From the NCBI GenBank assembly GCA_016699815.1, contig CP065012.1:1922001-1986000 (forward strand): DNA of 64,000 nt. The letters are read 5' to 3'. Below, piece after piece: positions 52,191-61,345 of this stretch. The DNA is from Chitinophagaceae bacterium (GTDB lineage Bacteria > Bacteroidota > Bacteroidia > Chitinophagales > Chitinophagaceae). Position 1 is the first letter of the stretch; each line of letters opens with the position of its first letter. The notes under the pieces are model-generated. The model did no database searches, had not been told where the DNA came from, and worked only from the letters and a program-made list of their open reading frames with translations. The translations under genes and the position numbers were made by a program.

Positions 52191-53311
52191 TGACGATTAA
52201 AAAGGTTGGCTCTAAAGCAGAACTAGCAAAATTTATTGACTTTCCGCATGAACTGTATAAAGATGATGTGCATTATGTTCCGGAACTGCATATAGCACAA
52301 AGGGATATTTTAACGCCGGGGAAACACCCTTTTCATGAACATTCCACCCTACAGGCATTTTTATTATATAACAACGATAAAATTATTGGAAGAATAGCGG
52401 CAATCCTCAATAATAATTATAACCAGTTCAACCATTGCCACGAGGGCTTTTTTGGTTTTTTTGAGGTAATTGAAAATAAGCAGGCTGCAAAAATGCTCTT
52501 TGATGCTGCCGAAGAATGGCTAAAAGAAAAAAAAGTAACGGCAATACTTGGCCCCGCAAACCCTACTACCAACGATCCTACGGGTTTGCTTATTGATGGG
52601 TTTGATGCCCCACCGGTTGCCATGATGACTTATAACAAACCTTATTATGCCAGCTTGCTGGAAGAATTGGGTTATAAAAAGAAAACCGATTTGCTGGCTT
52701 ACGATTTACCCACGCAAACTGTAGATCAACGATCAGTAAAACTCAGGGCTTCGCTGGAGCAAAGGTTGCAGCATAAAGGAATAGTTGTGAGGCCAATTAA
52801 TATGAAGGATTTTAATAACGAAGTAGAGAAATTGTTGCAGGTTTATAATGCAGCCTGGGATAAAAACCTGGGCTTTGTTCCCATGACGGAAGCCGAATTC
52901 CGTTACCTGGCAAAAGATCTCAAAATGATTTTAGATAAAGACTTTTGCCTGGTTGCCGAGCATAATGGAAAAATGATAGGGTTTGCTTTGGCAATTCCCG
53001 ATATCAACCAAATATTAATAAAAATAAAAAAAGGGCGCTTGTTGCCTACGGGGATTTTTAAATTGCTTTTGGGAAAGAAAAAAATTGATTACGTAAGGGT
53101 GCTGGCGTTGGGTGTTACAGAACCTTATAGAAAATTAGGAATTGAAGCCTGCTTTTATGCAAGGATAATAGAAAAGGCAAAGGGAAAAAACATTCGTGGT
53201 GGCGAAGCATCCTGGATTTTGGAAGATAACGAAATGATGAATAAAGGGCTGGAACACCTCAATGCAAAACTGTACAAGCGCTACCGGGTAGTGGAAAAGA
53301 TAGTATCATGA
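52187..53311 (+). CDS. GNAT-fold acyltransferase, candidate bacterial ceramide synthase
   Basis: A 374-residue protein of the large GNAT-like group often annotated simply as N-acetyltransferase. DFPHELYKDDVHYVPELHIA is near residue 18, LGPANPTTNDPTGLLIDGFD near residue 120, and a C-terminal GNAT core has VRVLALGVTEPYRKLGIEAC near residue 304. In Caulobacter an enzyme of this kind encoded near spt N-acylates the sphingoid base, and the spt / GNAT / SDR trio is the recognised bacterial ceramide module. Four-base overlaps on both sides show tight coupling to spt and the SDR gene. Ceramide synthase activity is inferred from that parallel. Confidence 0.78.
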   Translation: MMTIKKVGSKAELAKFIDFPHELYKDDVHYVPELHIAQRDILTPGKHPFHEHSTLQAFLLYNNDKIIGRIAAILNNNYNQFNHCHEGFFGFFEVIENKQAAKMLFDAAEEWLKEKKVTAILGPANPTTNDPTGLLIDGFDAPPVAMMTYNKPYYASLLEELGYKKKTDLLAYDLPTQTVDQRSVKLRASLEQRLQHKGIVVRPINMKDFNNEVEKLLQVYNAAWDKNLGFVPMTEAEFRYLAKDLKMILDKDFCLVAEHNGKMIGFALAIPDINQILIKIKKGRLLPTGIFKLLLGKKKIDYVRVLALGVTEPYRKLGIEACFYARIIEKAKGKNIRGGEASWILEDNEMMNKGLEHLNAKLYKRYRVVEKIVS

Positions 53312-54288
53312 AACGGGTATTAATAACCGGTGCAAACGGTTTTTTGGGTTTTCATTTAATAAATGCAGCATTAGCCCAAAAATTTGAGGTATTTGCCGGC
53401 CTCAGGAAAAATAGCAAGGCAGAGCACCTAAGTCAGTTGCCCATTCAATACAGTTATTTGAATTATGAAAATGTAGAAGATTTAACTAAGGAAATAGCCG
53501 ATAAAAAAATTAACTACATTATTCATGCTGCCGGCACCACAAAGGCTTTAAAGCAGCAAGTATTTGAACAGGTGAATGTAGCCTATACAGTAAACCTGGC
53601 AAAAGCAGCGCAAATGTCGGGAAATAGTTTTTTGAAAATGGTTTTTATCAGCAGCCTGGCAGCAGTAGGTCCGCTCAAAGCCAATGAAGGAATAATTACA
53701 GAAAAAACTTTTCCCAGCCCGCTTACCAGCTATGGAAAAAGTAAGCTTTTGGCAGAAAGGAAACTGGCCGAGTTGGATATCGAATCGGTAATACTGAGGC
53801 CCACGGCCATTTACGGGCCAAGGGAAAAAGAGATTTTTGTAATTATTAAAACCTTGTTGAAAGGAATTGACGCTAATATAGGTTCAAAGCCGCAAAAATT
53901 AAGTTTTGTTTATGCATCAGATGTAGCCGATGCAGCTATAAATGCATTACTATCAAATGCGAAAGCAGTATTTAATATATCGGATGGAAACAGTTATAGT
54001 AAATACGACTTTGCCGATGCTCTAAAACATATTGTAAATAAAAAAGCCTTAAGGATGCATCTGCCACAATCAGCAGTACACTCATTGGCACACAGCCTTG
54101 AAAAGTTTAATGGCTGGCTCAATAAGCCTACCATGCTGAGCAGAGAAAAACTTAAAGAACTGGTAGCAGAAAATTGGATATGCGATATCAGCAAGGCAAA
54201 GCAGGAGTTGAACTTTATTCCAAAATTCAACTTAGAAACAGGGTTACAGGAAACTATTGAATGGTACAGGCAAAACAACTGGATTTAA
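53308..54288 (+). CDS. Extended SDR, candidate 3-ketosphinganine/ceramide reductase
   Basis: A 326-residue NAD(P)-dependent epimerase/dehydratase-type SDR. The Rossmann motif ITGANGFLGFHL is at residues 6-17, the SSLAAVGPL stretch with the catalytic Ser near residue 112, and the catalytic Tyr/Lys in SYGKSKLLAERK near residue 145. Sugar-nucleotide epimerases share this fold, but the location (translationally coupled to spt and the GNAT gene) matches the bacterial ceramide reductase (CerR) position, so reduction of the 3-keto group is the likeliest reaction. Cytoplasmic or membrane-associated. Ends 39 bp before the inositol phosphate synthase gene. Confidence 0.78.
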   Translation: MKRVLITGANGFLGFHLINAALAQKFEVFAGLRKNSKAEHLSQLPIQYSYLNYENVEDLTKEIADKKINYIIHAAGTTKALKQQVFEQVNVAYTVNLAKAAQMSGNSFLKMVFISSLAAVGPLKANEGIITEKTFPSPLTSYGKSKLLAERKLAELDIESVILRPTAIYGPREKEIFVIIKTLLKGIDANIGSKPQKLSFVYASDVADAAINALLSNAKAVFNISDGNSYSKYDFADALKHIVNKKALRMHLPQSAVHSLAHSLEKFNGWLNKPTMLSREKLKELVAENWICDISKAKQELNFIPKFNLETGLQETIEWYRQNNWI

Positions 54289-54327
54289 GAAAAATAATAA
54301 TAATTTTTAAATATAAAAACGCAAAAC

Positions 54328-55653
54328 ATGAAAGAACAAATTGCTCCCGCCGAAGGCAAACTAGGGATACTTATACCCGGCCTTGGTGCAGTAGCCACTA
54401 CTTTTATTGCAGGTGTAGAAGCAGTAAAAAAAGGAATTGCCCACCCTGTAGGATCGTTAACACAAATGGGTAATATACGCCTGGGTAAAAGAACCGAAAA
54501 CAGGCACCCCAAAATCAATGACTTTGTTCCCCTTGCCAAACTGGGTGATATAACTTTTGGCGGATGGGATGTATACGAAGACAACGTATATGAAGCAGCC
54601 ATGCATGCCAAAGTGCTGGAGCAACCTTTACTCGATGCCGTAAAGCCCCAGCTGGAAGCCATAAAACCCATGAAAGCGGTTTTTGATAAATCTTATGTAA
54701 GCAACCTCGATGGTACCAACGTAAAAACAGCCGCAACTAAATACGACCTGGCCATGCAGGTAATTGATGATATTGAAAACTTTAAAAAACAAAATAACTG
54801 CAGCCGTGTGGTGATGGTTTGGTGCGGCAGTACCGAAAAATACATCAGTGAAGCAGACATACACAGCAGCATCGAAAAATTTGAAGCAGCTTTAAAAAAT
54901 AATGAAAGCCTCATAGCGCCAAGTATGATTTATGCTTATGCTGCTTTAAAATGCGGCGTGCCTTTTGCCAATGGCGCACCCAATCTTACCTGCGATATCC
55001 CCGCTTTAATTGAACTCGCAAAAAAAACCAACACACCTATTGGTGGTAAAGATTTTAAAACCGGGCAAACCTTAATGAAAACTATTGTTGCGCCAGGCTT
55101 GTTTGCAAGGTCATTGGGCGTACGAGGATGGTTTTCTACAAATATTTTAGGCAACCGGGATGGTTATGTACTCGATCACCCCGATAATTTTAAAACCAAA
55201 GAAGTTTCAAAATTGAGTGTACTCGATGAAATTTTTAAGCCCGATAATAACCAGGAGCTTTACGGTGATTTATATCATAAAGTACGCATCAACTATTATC
55301 CTCCCCATGGTGATAATAAAGAAAGCTGGGATAATATTGACATCTTTGGATGGTTGAATTACCCCATGCAAATAAAAATAAATTTTCTTTGCAGAGATTC
55401 TATTTTGGCAGCGCCCATTGTGCTGGACCTTGCCCTGTTCCTCGACCTGGCAAAGCGTGCCAATATGAGTGGTATTCAGGAGTGGCTGTCGTTTTACTTT
55501 AAGTCACCACAAACTTTGGAAGGGTTGCCACCAGAGCATGATATTTTTAAACAATTAATGAAATTGCAAAATACTTTGCGCCACATAATGGGAGAAGATT
55601 TAATCACCCATCTTGGCCTGGATTATTACCAGGAGCTGGTAGAATCTTTATAA
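54328..55653 (+). CDS. ino1: myo-Inositol-3-phosphate synthase
   Basis: A 441-residue enzyme (PF07994/PF01658) that converts glucose 6-phosphate to myo-inositol 3-phosphate (1L-numbering) with catalytic NAD. GILIPGLGAVATTFIAGVEA is at about residues 12-31. The signature stretches are GGWDVYEDNVYEAA near residue 78, ENLIAPS-like NESLIAPSMIYAYAALKCG near residue 193, DFKTGQTLMKTIVAPG near residue 245, and FSTNILGNRDG near residue 270. It is the last gene of the spt run and has a strong terminator, tying inositol supply to ceramide synthesis. Confidence 0.95.
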   Translation: MKEQIAPAEGKLGILIPGLGAVATTFIAGVEAVKKGIAHPVGSLTQMGNIRLGKRTENRHPKINDFVPLAKLGDITFGGWDVYEDNVYEAAMHAKVLEQPLLDAVKPQLEAIKPMKAVFDKSYVSNLDGTNVKTAATKYDLAMQVIDDIENFKKQNNCSRVVMVWCGSTEKYISEADIHSSIEKFEAALKNNESLIAPSMIYAYAALKCGVPFANGAPNLTCDIPALIELAKKTNTPIGGKDFKTGQTLMKTIVAPGLFARSLGVRGWFSTNILGNRDGYVLDHPDNFKTKEVSKLSVLDEIFKPDNNQELYGDLYHKVRINYYPPHGDNKESWDNIDIFGWLNYPMQIKINFLCRDSILAAPIVLDLALFLDLAKRANMSGIQEWLSFYFKSPQTLEGLPPEHDIFKQLMKLQNTLRHIMGEDLITHLGLDYYQELVESL

Positions 55654-55672
55654 AAAAAAGTACAAAAAACAA

Positions 55673-55718
55673 AGTTGCCTGTAGCAGCAAACTGCAGGCA
55701 ACTCATTTAAAAAATTTT
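55673..55718 (+). terminator. Terminator of the spt-ino1 operon
   Basis: Eleven-base stem GTTGCCTGTAG / CTGCAGGCAAC (one G-T pair), with outer A-T closing pair at 55673/55703, loop CAGCAAA, then A/T-rich tract with eight T at 55715-55722. Confidence 0.85.
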
Positions 55719-55821
55719 TTTTAGGCTGAAGAAAAGTAAATTTTATTTTTTCTGAATCCTTTTCTTAATCCAATGTGTGTATCCTTAGAAGAAAGCATGA
55801 GCTATAAATGTGAAATAACAG

Positions 55822-58371
55822 ATGAAACTAAAAGTAAAAGCAGGAGTGATTTTTATTTTTCTCCTGTTATTTGGTATTGGGTTTAATACAAATGCCCAAA
55901 CTATTGTAAAAGGTATTGTACGGGATGGGATGTCAAAGCAAGCGCTTCCCATGGTAAGCGTGGTATTCCAGGGCAGCAAAGGAGTTGCCAGCAATGAAGA
56001 TGGCAGCTTTTATATTCAAACGGAAAATACCAGGCAAACAACAATTGTATTTTCTTCATCCGGGTATAAAACCCAAAAGAAAACTATTGAGGCAGGTAAA
56101 GAACAGGTTTTAAATATTGAATTGGTGCCTGACCCTAAAGCTTTGGAAAAAGTAGTGGTAAAATCCAGCCGCAAAGCAAAATATTCCAATAAAAATAATC
56201 CTGCTGTAGAACTTATAAAAAAGGTAATTGATAATAAAAGCAATAACCGCTTGCATGCTTATGATTTTGTTCAATATGAGCAATACGAAAAACTGGACCT
56301 CGCCTTAACCAATAAGCCTGAAAAATTAATGAAGAGCAAGCTGCTCAAAAATTATGCTTTTATAATGGATAATGAGGACAGTATGGTGCTTGAGGGCCGC
56401 TCCATTATACCCATTTATCTTGAAGAGCGCCTGGCTAAAAAGTATTTCAGAAAAGAGCCGTATAAAAACAAAACGTTTTTACTGGGCGAAAAGAAAGTAA
56501 ATTTTGGTGAGTTTTTCGATAGCAAAGGAATAAGTGCATATTTAGATAAACTCTATGCCGATATTGATATTTACTCCAACAATATTGCCATTTTAGCCAC
56601 GCAATTCCTTAGCCCTATTGCCGATGCAGCGCCCTCTTTTTACCGGTTTTATATAAGGGATACTTCGGTAATTGATGGGGTGAAAGTGGTGCAAATGTAT
56701 TTTACCCCAAGAAACATTAATGACCTTCTTTTTAGAGGAACCATGTATATTACTTTGGATGGAAATTATGCCGTACAAAAAATTAACATGACCATCAGCA
56801 AACATGCCAATCTAAACTGGACAAATGAATTACGCATTAACCAGGATTTTGAAAAAGGATCGGATAGCCGGTACCATGTTTCCAAAAGTGGTATGCTTGC
56901 AGAGTTTGCACTCACCAAAAAATCGGCAGGCAGCATTTTGGGGCAACGCACCGTTTCGTACAAAAATTACCTGGTAAACACGCCTGCACCCGACAGTGTT
57001 TATAAAGGAAAAGATTTGGTGCAAAGTACCGATCATCAATATGCCGATAGCTTTTGGACAGCTTCCCGCCATGTTCCACTTACCGTTTCGGAGGCAAAAG
57101 CCTATTATAATATAGACAGCTTGCGCAATATGAAATCTTACAATAAGCTCATAAAAGTGGCAACACTTTTATTTTCCGGCTACTGGGGATTGGGCGGTTT
57201 TGATATAGGTAATACCAACACATTTTATAGTTTTAATGATGTAGAAGGTTTTAGGGCAAGGATAGGCGGAAGAACCACCACTAACTTTAGCAAGCGAATT
57301 TATTTTGAACAATACCTGGCCTACGGCTTTAAAGATGAAAAATTCAAAGGCTCTGTTTCGGGCACGTTTTCACTAAACAATAAATCTATTTATTCGTATC
57401 CCTTAAAATATATAAAACTTACGTATCAATATGATACTAAAATACCAGGAAGGGAACTGCAATATGTTGCAGAAGATAATTTTTTCCTTTCTTTTAAAAG
57501 AGGCTCAAATAAAATGTATTTTTATAACCGCTCTTTAAAGGCAGAATTTGTAAATGAATTTGGGAAAAACTTTACCCTTAATGCGGGTATAAAACAATTA
57601 CAGCAAACACCGGCGGGCAGTATTACATTTAAAAAAGGCCCGGTAGGTAATGAAACTATTGTAAATAATATTACTACCACCGAACTATCGGCAGAACTGC
57701 GGTGGGCTCCCAATGAAAAATTTTACCAGGGAAAAAATTACCGTACGCCAATTATTACCAAGAACCCCATTTTCCGGTTAAGGTATATTGCCGGTATCAA
57801 GGGGCTCTTCAATGGTGAGTATAGTTTTCAAAACATAAACCTCAACATTTCTAAAAGAATGTACATGGCGCAGGCCGGTTATACCGATTTAATAGTAGAA
57901 GGCGGATATGTTTTTGGCAAAGTGCCTTTTCCCCTGCTCACCATACATAAAGCCAACCAAACGTACGCATACCAGCTTAGCGCTTACAACCTCATGAATT
58001 TTATGGAATTTGTAAGTGATAAATATGCAGCTGCCAATGTTGACGTATACCTAAATGGGTTTATACTGAATCGTGTGCCATTATTACGCAAACTTAAGTT
58101 GAGAGAAGTGGCAAGTGTAAAAATTTTATTTGGCAGCCTGAGAGATGAAAACAACCCGGGCAAAAAAGATGATGTACTAAAATTTCCGGTAAATGAAAAT
58201 GGTATTTTGACAACTTATAACCTCAATAGCGGCCCATACATTGAAGCCAGTGTGGGTATTGCCAATATTTTTAAACTGGTAAGGGTAGATTTGGTAAGGA
58301 GGCTAAGCTACCTCAATCATCCGCAGGTAAGCGAATGGGGCATAAGAACGAGGTTACGGCTGGACTTTTAA
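55822..58371 (+). CDS. DUF5686 outer-membrane protein with carboxypeptidase-like regulatory domain
   Basis: An 849-residue exported protein. Signal peptide at residues 1-26 (ending TNAQ); an N-terminal CarboxypepD_reg-like beta-sandwich at about 27-110 (IVKGIVRDGMSKQALPMVSV); then the DUF5686 region from about residue 120, ending in a beta-barrel-like C-terminus (GIRTRLRLDF). This architecture is common in Bacteroidota outer membranes, with unknown function; it resembles TonB-dependent receptors in its N-domain but lacks a plug. It lies between ino1 and the inositol-headgroup genes, so it could serve the envelope lipid they make, but this is only positional. Confidence 0.87.
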   Translation: MKLKVKAGVIFIFLLLFGIGFNTNAQTIVKGIVRDGMSKQALPMVSVVFQGSKGVASNEDGSFYIQTENTRQTTIVFSSSGYKTQKKTIEAGKEQVLNIELVPDPKALEKVVVKSSRKAKYSNKNNPAVELIKKVIDNKSNNRLHAYDFVQYEQYEKLDLALTNKPEKLMKSKLLKNYAFIMDNEDSMVLEGRSIIPIYLEERLAKKYFRKEPYKNKTFLLGEKKVNFGEFFDSKGISAYLDKLYADIDIYSNNIAILATQFLSPIADAAPSFYRFYIRDTSVIDGVKVVQMYFTPRNINDLLFRGTMYITLDGNYAVQKINMTISKHANLNWTNELRINQDFEKGSDSRYHVSKSGMLAEFALTKKSAGSILGQRTVSYKNYLVNTPAPDSVYKGKDLVQSTDHQYADSFWTASRHVPLTVSEAKAYYNIDSLRNMKSYNKLIKVATLLFSGYWGLGGFDIGNTNTFYSFNDVEGFRARIGGRTTTNFSKRIYFEQYLAYGFKDEKFKGSVSGTFSLNNKSIYSYPLKYIKLTYQYDTKIPGRELQYVAEDNFFLSFKRGSNKMYFYNRSLKAEFVNEFGKNFTLNAGIKQLQQTPAGSITFKKGPVGNETIVNNITTTELSAELRWAPNEKFYQGKNYRTPIITKNPIFRLRYIAGIKGLFNGEYSFQNINLNISKRMYMAQAGYTDLIVEGGYVFGKVPFPLLTIHKANQTYAYQLSAYNLMNFMEFVSDKYAAANVDVYLNGFILNRVPLLRKLKLREVASVKILFGSLRDENNPGKKDDVLKFPVNENGILTTYNLNSGPYIEASVGIANIFKLVRVDLVRRLSYLNHPQVSEWGIRTRLRLDF

Positions 58372-58795
58372 AAGAAAATTACCAGCCATCTTTTGGTAAA
58401 GCAATAAAGGGCTTTAAGTATCTTTACACAAAAAATTGAGTTGCTACAATAGGTACAAATTTTTAAGTAATTGTATTGAAAATTGTTTATAGCAAAGAAA
58501 ATTATTTCACAGTTTGAAGCATACACAGTAATGTTTAACAATAACTTCAAGGAAACGTTTCCAAAAGTTCATTATTCTGTGCACAAATTTTTTTTACTTG
58601 ACCTTATTTATTTTATTATTATGAATTTACTGAAGTTGGAATTAGTTTTTTTGCCGGCTATTTTGCTACAAGCCTTTTTGTATGTACCAAATTGGAATAC
58701 CTGCTGCACCGCTTTATATTCATTGCAGATTTTCAATTAAAAAAGATAAACCAAAAACGCTTCTTTTATGCAGTGTAAAACAAGCCAACAGTAAA
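58372..58795. other. Intergenic region without a confident gene
   Basis: A 424-bp AT-rich stretch after the DUF5686 gene. A small stem TTACCA/TGGTAA lies near 58379-58400 without a T-run. A plus-strand frame (ATG at 58531, 69 codons, hydrophobic and Leu/Phe-rich) exists but has no recognised family or promoter. A TATCTTTA (about 58418-58425) is promoter-like. Nothing firmer is supported. Confidence 0.4.
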
Positions 58796-59509
58796 ATGGA
58801 ATTTGCAATATTAGCAGCCGGGGAAGGATCGAGATTGGCAAATGAAGGTTTGACAACGCCAAAACCATTGGTGCAACTTAATGGCATACCATTATTGCAA
58901 AGGCTTATCCATACATTTGAAGCCAACCATGCAAGTAAAATTCATGTAATTGTAAACGCTTACTCCCACGCTGTTGCAGCATTTGTAAAAAGTTTTCCCG
59001 CTACTGTTCCCATAAACCTGCTGGTAAAAACTACCGAAAGTTCTTTGCACAGTTTCTTTGAGTTATTGCCTTTTATTGAAGGCGATAAAATTTGCCTTAC
59101 AACGGTGGATACTGTTTTTGACCCTGTAGAATTTTCAGGATATATTGCTGCATTTATCAGCGATAATAAAACCGATGCATTAATGGCGGCAACTTCGTTT
59201 GTTGATGATGAAAAACCATTGTTTATTCAAACTACGGGCAACCATACTATTACCGGTTTTTTTGACCGTAAGGAAGTAAACTGCAACATGGTTTCCGGCG
59301 GTATTTATTGCCTTAGGAGGCCTGTTTTTTCAACGGTAACCAATGCAGTAAACAATGGCGTTACGAGAATGCGTAACCTGCAACGTATTTTAGTAAAAGA
59401 AGGTTTTGCAATAAAAGCATTTCCTTTTTCTAAAATAATTGATATAGACCATGTGCAGGATATTGCTACTGCTGAAAACTGGCTACATTCAACAAAGCAT
59501 TTACATTAA
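58796..59509 (+). CDS. Nucleotidyltransferase, candidate inositol-phosphate cytidylyltransferase
   Basis: A 237-residue NTP-transferase (PF00483/PF12804 fold). The nucleotide-binding signature LAAGEGSRLANEG is at residues 6-18, with the Lys of TPKPLVQLNGIPLLQ near residue 23; TTVDTVFDP near residue 103 holds the metal-binding Asp. The ATG at 58796 starts the fold directly; the frame is open upstream, but those residues do not fit the family. Its place beside a CDP-alcohol phosphotransferase and downstream of ino1 suggests it activates inositol phosphate to CDP-inositol, as the archaeal IPCT enzymes do. A sugar-1-phosphate substrate is the alternative. Confidence 0.75.
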   Translation: MEFAILAAGEGSRLANEGLTTPKPLVQLNGIPLLQRLIHTFEANHASKIHVIVNAYSHAVAAFVKSFPATVPINLLVKTTESSLHSFFELLPFIEGDKICLTTVDTVFDPVEFSGYIAAFISDNKTDALMAATSFVDDEKPLFIQTTGNHTITGFFDRKEVNCNMVSGGIYCLRRPVFSTVTNAVNNGVTRMRNLQRILVKEGFAIKAFPFSKIIDIDHVQDIATAENWLHSTKHLH

Positions 59510-59537
59510 CCACACTTATTAAATTGCGATTTTAATT

Positions 59538-60410
59538 ATGCTGCATTTTGCCGGAATAAAAAGAAATACCGAATTTTCTCCCAACCATAGAGGAAATGAT
59601 AATGCTATATTTACCCTTACCGCTGCCGAGTTAATTAAAAAAGGCTGCACGGTAACCCTTTATAGCGAAGATGAATTTATGGAAATGGATGATGTATTTG
59701 AAGATTGCATTTTTACCATGGCCCGTAATAAACAAACAGTAAAAAAACTACAAAAGGCAGGGCAGCAGGGAAAATGGGTGATCAACAGCGGTGCCGGAAT
59801 TGAAAATTGTTACCGCATAAACATGACCAATGGCCTGGTAAATGCAGGTATCCCTTATCCCAAAAGTATTATTGTAAATACTCAAAATATTACAGCAAAA
59901 GAATTCACTGCTTTAAAAGGCAATTCATACTGGATAAAACGAGGCGATTTTCATGCCATACATAAAGAAGATGTAAGCTTTGCACGTAATATAGGCCATG
60001 CGCTGGATATTTTAAAAGAATACCATTTGCGGGGAATTACCGAAGCCGTAATATCGGAGCATTTACATGGCGACCTGGTAAAATTTTATGGCGTAAGAGG
60101 AACCGGTTTTTTTTATTGGTTTTACCCGGTGGAATTTAATCATAGTAAATTCAATGCAGAAGCTATAAACGGCGCATCCAATTATTATGCTTTTAGCGAA
60201 GAAAAATTAAAAGACTTTAGTACAAAAGCTGCCGAAGCTTTGGACATTTATATTTATGGTGGTGATGCCATTATTGCCCAGGATGGCTCCATGCATTTTA
60301 TTGACCTTAACGACTGGCCAAGTTTTGCACCCTGCAGGGAAGAAGCATCCCTGCATATTGCCCAATGTATTTATCAGCAGGCAAAAAAATCAATTCAACA
60401 GGTAAAATAA
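59538..60410 (+). CDS. ATP-grasp-like protein of the inositol-lipid cluster
   Basis: A 290-residue protein not assigned to a named family. Its C-terminal two thirds read like an ATP-grasp fold: KGNSYWIKRGDFHAIHKEDV near residue 128 (candidate ATP-binding Lys), VISEHLHGDLVKFYGVRGTG near residue 170, and the metal-binding end IIAQDGSMHFIDLNDWPSF near residue 255 (Asp and Asn in DLND). The N-terminal part has a Rossmann-like beta-alpha pattern. ATP-grasp enzymes ligate or phosphorylate small molecules; inositol polyphosphate kinases of the ITPK type also use this fold, but no substrate can be assigned. It sits 28 bp after the nucleotidyltransferase gene and 3 bp before the CDP-alcohol phosphotransferase gene. 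Confidence 0.65.
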   Translation: MLHFAGIKRNTEFSPNHRGNDNAIFTLTAAELIKKGCTVTLYSEDEFMEMDDVFEDCIFTMARNKQTVKKLQKAGQQGKWVINSGAGIENCYRINMTNGLVNAGIPYPKSIIVNTQNITAKEFTALKGNSYWIKRGDFHAIHKEDVSFARNIGHALDILKEYHLRGITEAVISEHLHGDLVKFYGVRGTGFFYWFYPVEFNHSKFNAEAINGASNYYAFSEEKLKDFSTKAAEALDIYIYGGDAIIAQDGSMHFIDLNDWPSFAPCREEASLHIAQCIYQQAKKSIQQVK

Positions 60411-60413
60411 TTT

Positions 60414-61331
60414 ATGGAGAAAGAAAAAATAACATTTGAATCAACCCTCAAATCTTCGGATACAGAAGAAACCATTGATATTTATTTTTACCGCCCTATA
60501 GGTTTTAGAATTGCTTTGCTTTGCCGTTACCTGGGCATTACGCCCAACCCGGTTACCATTGCCAGTATTTTTATTGGTGTAGCAGCAGGCATTTTATTTT
60601 ATTACGAAAACTTTACGCTAAGCTATATTGGTATTGGCTTACTTATTTTTGCCAATGCTTTAGATAGTGCCGATGGACAACTGGCAAGAATGACCAACAA
60701 CAAATCAAGGCTGGGCCGCATACTCGATGGGCTGGCAGGAAGTTTTTGGTTTATAACTATTCATATTGCGCTTTGCCTGCGTTTGCAAAACCAGGGCTGG
60801 ACTGAGGCAATCTGGATATTGGGTGTACTTTCCGGCCTTTCGCACATGATACAGGCACAGCAGGCAGATTATTACCGCAACATCCATTTATTTTTTATTA
60901 AAGGAAAAACCGGGAGCGAACAGGATAACAGCGAAGACCTGAATAAAGAACTAAGCAAATTATCCTGGGCAAAAAATTTTGGGCAAAAATTATTGCTCTC
61001 TTTTTACCGCAACTATACAAAGCAGCAGGAACTATTATCGCCCCAACTGCAAAAATTAATGAAGCTCATTAAAAGCAGGTTCCCCAATGAATTGCCGGAC
61101 TGGCTGGCTACAGAATTCAGGGAAAAAAATAAACCGTTAATGAAGTATACCAATATTGTGCAATTTAATACCAGGGCCATATTTTTATTTTTTTGCCTCA
61201 TCAGCAATAAACTTTACTGGTATTTCCTCTTCGACCTTATTGTGCTTAATGGCATTATGCTGTATATGATAATGCAGCAGGAAAAACTGAGTAAATATTT
61301 TTATAATAAATTACAGGCACAAAAAAATTAA
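60414..61331 (+). CDS. CDP-alcohol phosphatidyltransferase family protein, candidate inositol-phosphoceramide or PI-phosphate synthase
   Basis: A 305-residue integral membrane enzyme (PF01066). The family motif D-x2-DG-x2-AR-x8-G-x3-D-x3-D is met by D84, D87, G88, A91, R92, G101 and D105, but position 109, normally the catalytic-base Asp, is Gly (LGRILDGLAGS). About six transmembrane helices surround it, with a soluble insertion at about residues 160-225. Enzymes of this family transfer an alcohol phosphate from a CDP-activated donor. From the neighbours, the product is probably an inositol phosphate-bearing lipid, either ceramide phosphoinositol from CDP-inositol or phosphatidylinositol phosphate from CDP-diacylglycerol. 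Confidence 0.82.
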   Translation: MEKEKITFESTLKSSDTEETIDIYFYRPIGFRIALLCRYLGITPNPVTIASIFIGVAAGILFYYENFTLSYIGIGLLIFANALDSADGQLARMTNNKSRLGRILDGLAGSFWFITIHIALCLRLQNQGWTEAIWILGVLSGLSHMIQAQQADYYRNIHLFFIKGKTGSEQDNSEDLNKELSKLSWAKNFGQKLLLSFYRNYTKQQELLSPQLQKLMKLIKSRFPNELPDWLATEFREKNKPLMKYTNIVQFNTRAIFLFFCLISNKLYWYFLFDLIVLNGIMLYMIMQQEKLSKYFYNKLQAQKN

Positions 61332-61345
61332 CGGACAAAGTATAC

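Noticed and set aside
53308..54288. Sugar-nucleotide epimerase involved in surface polysaccharide
   Set aside because: The fold would allow it, but the 4-bp overlap with the acyltransferase and the spt context favour a sphingolipid reductase; no glycosyltransferases are nearby.
58531..58740. 69-codon hydrophobic plus-strand frame upstream of the nucleotidyltransferase
   Set aside because: Leu/Phe-rich translation expected of AT-rich DNA, no recognised family or promoter, and it runs into the next gene's upstream region in another phase.
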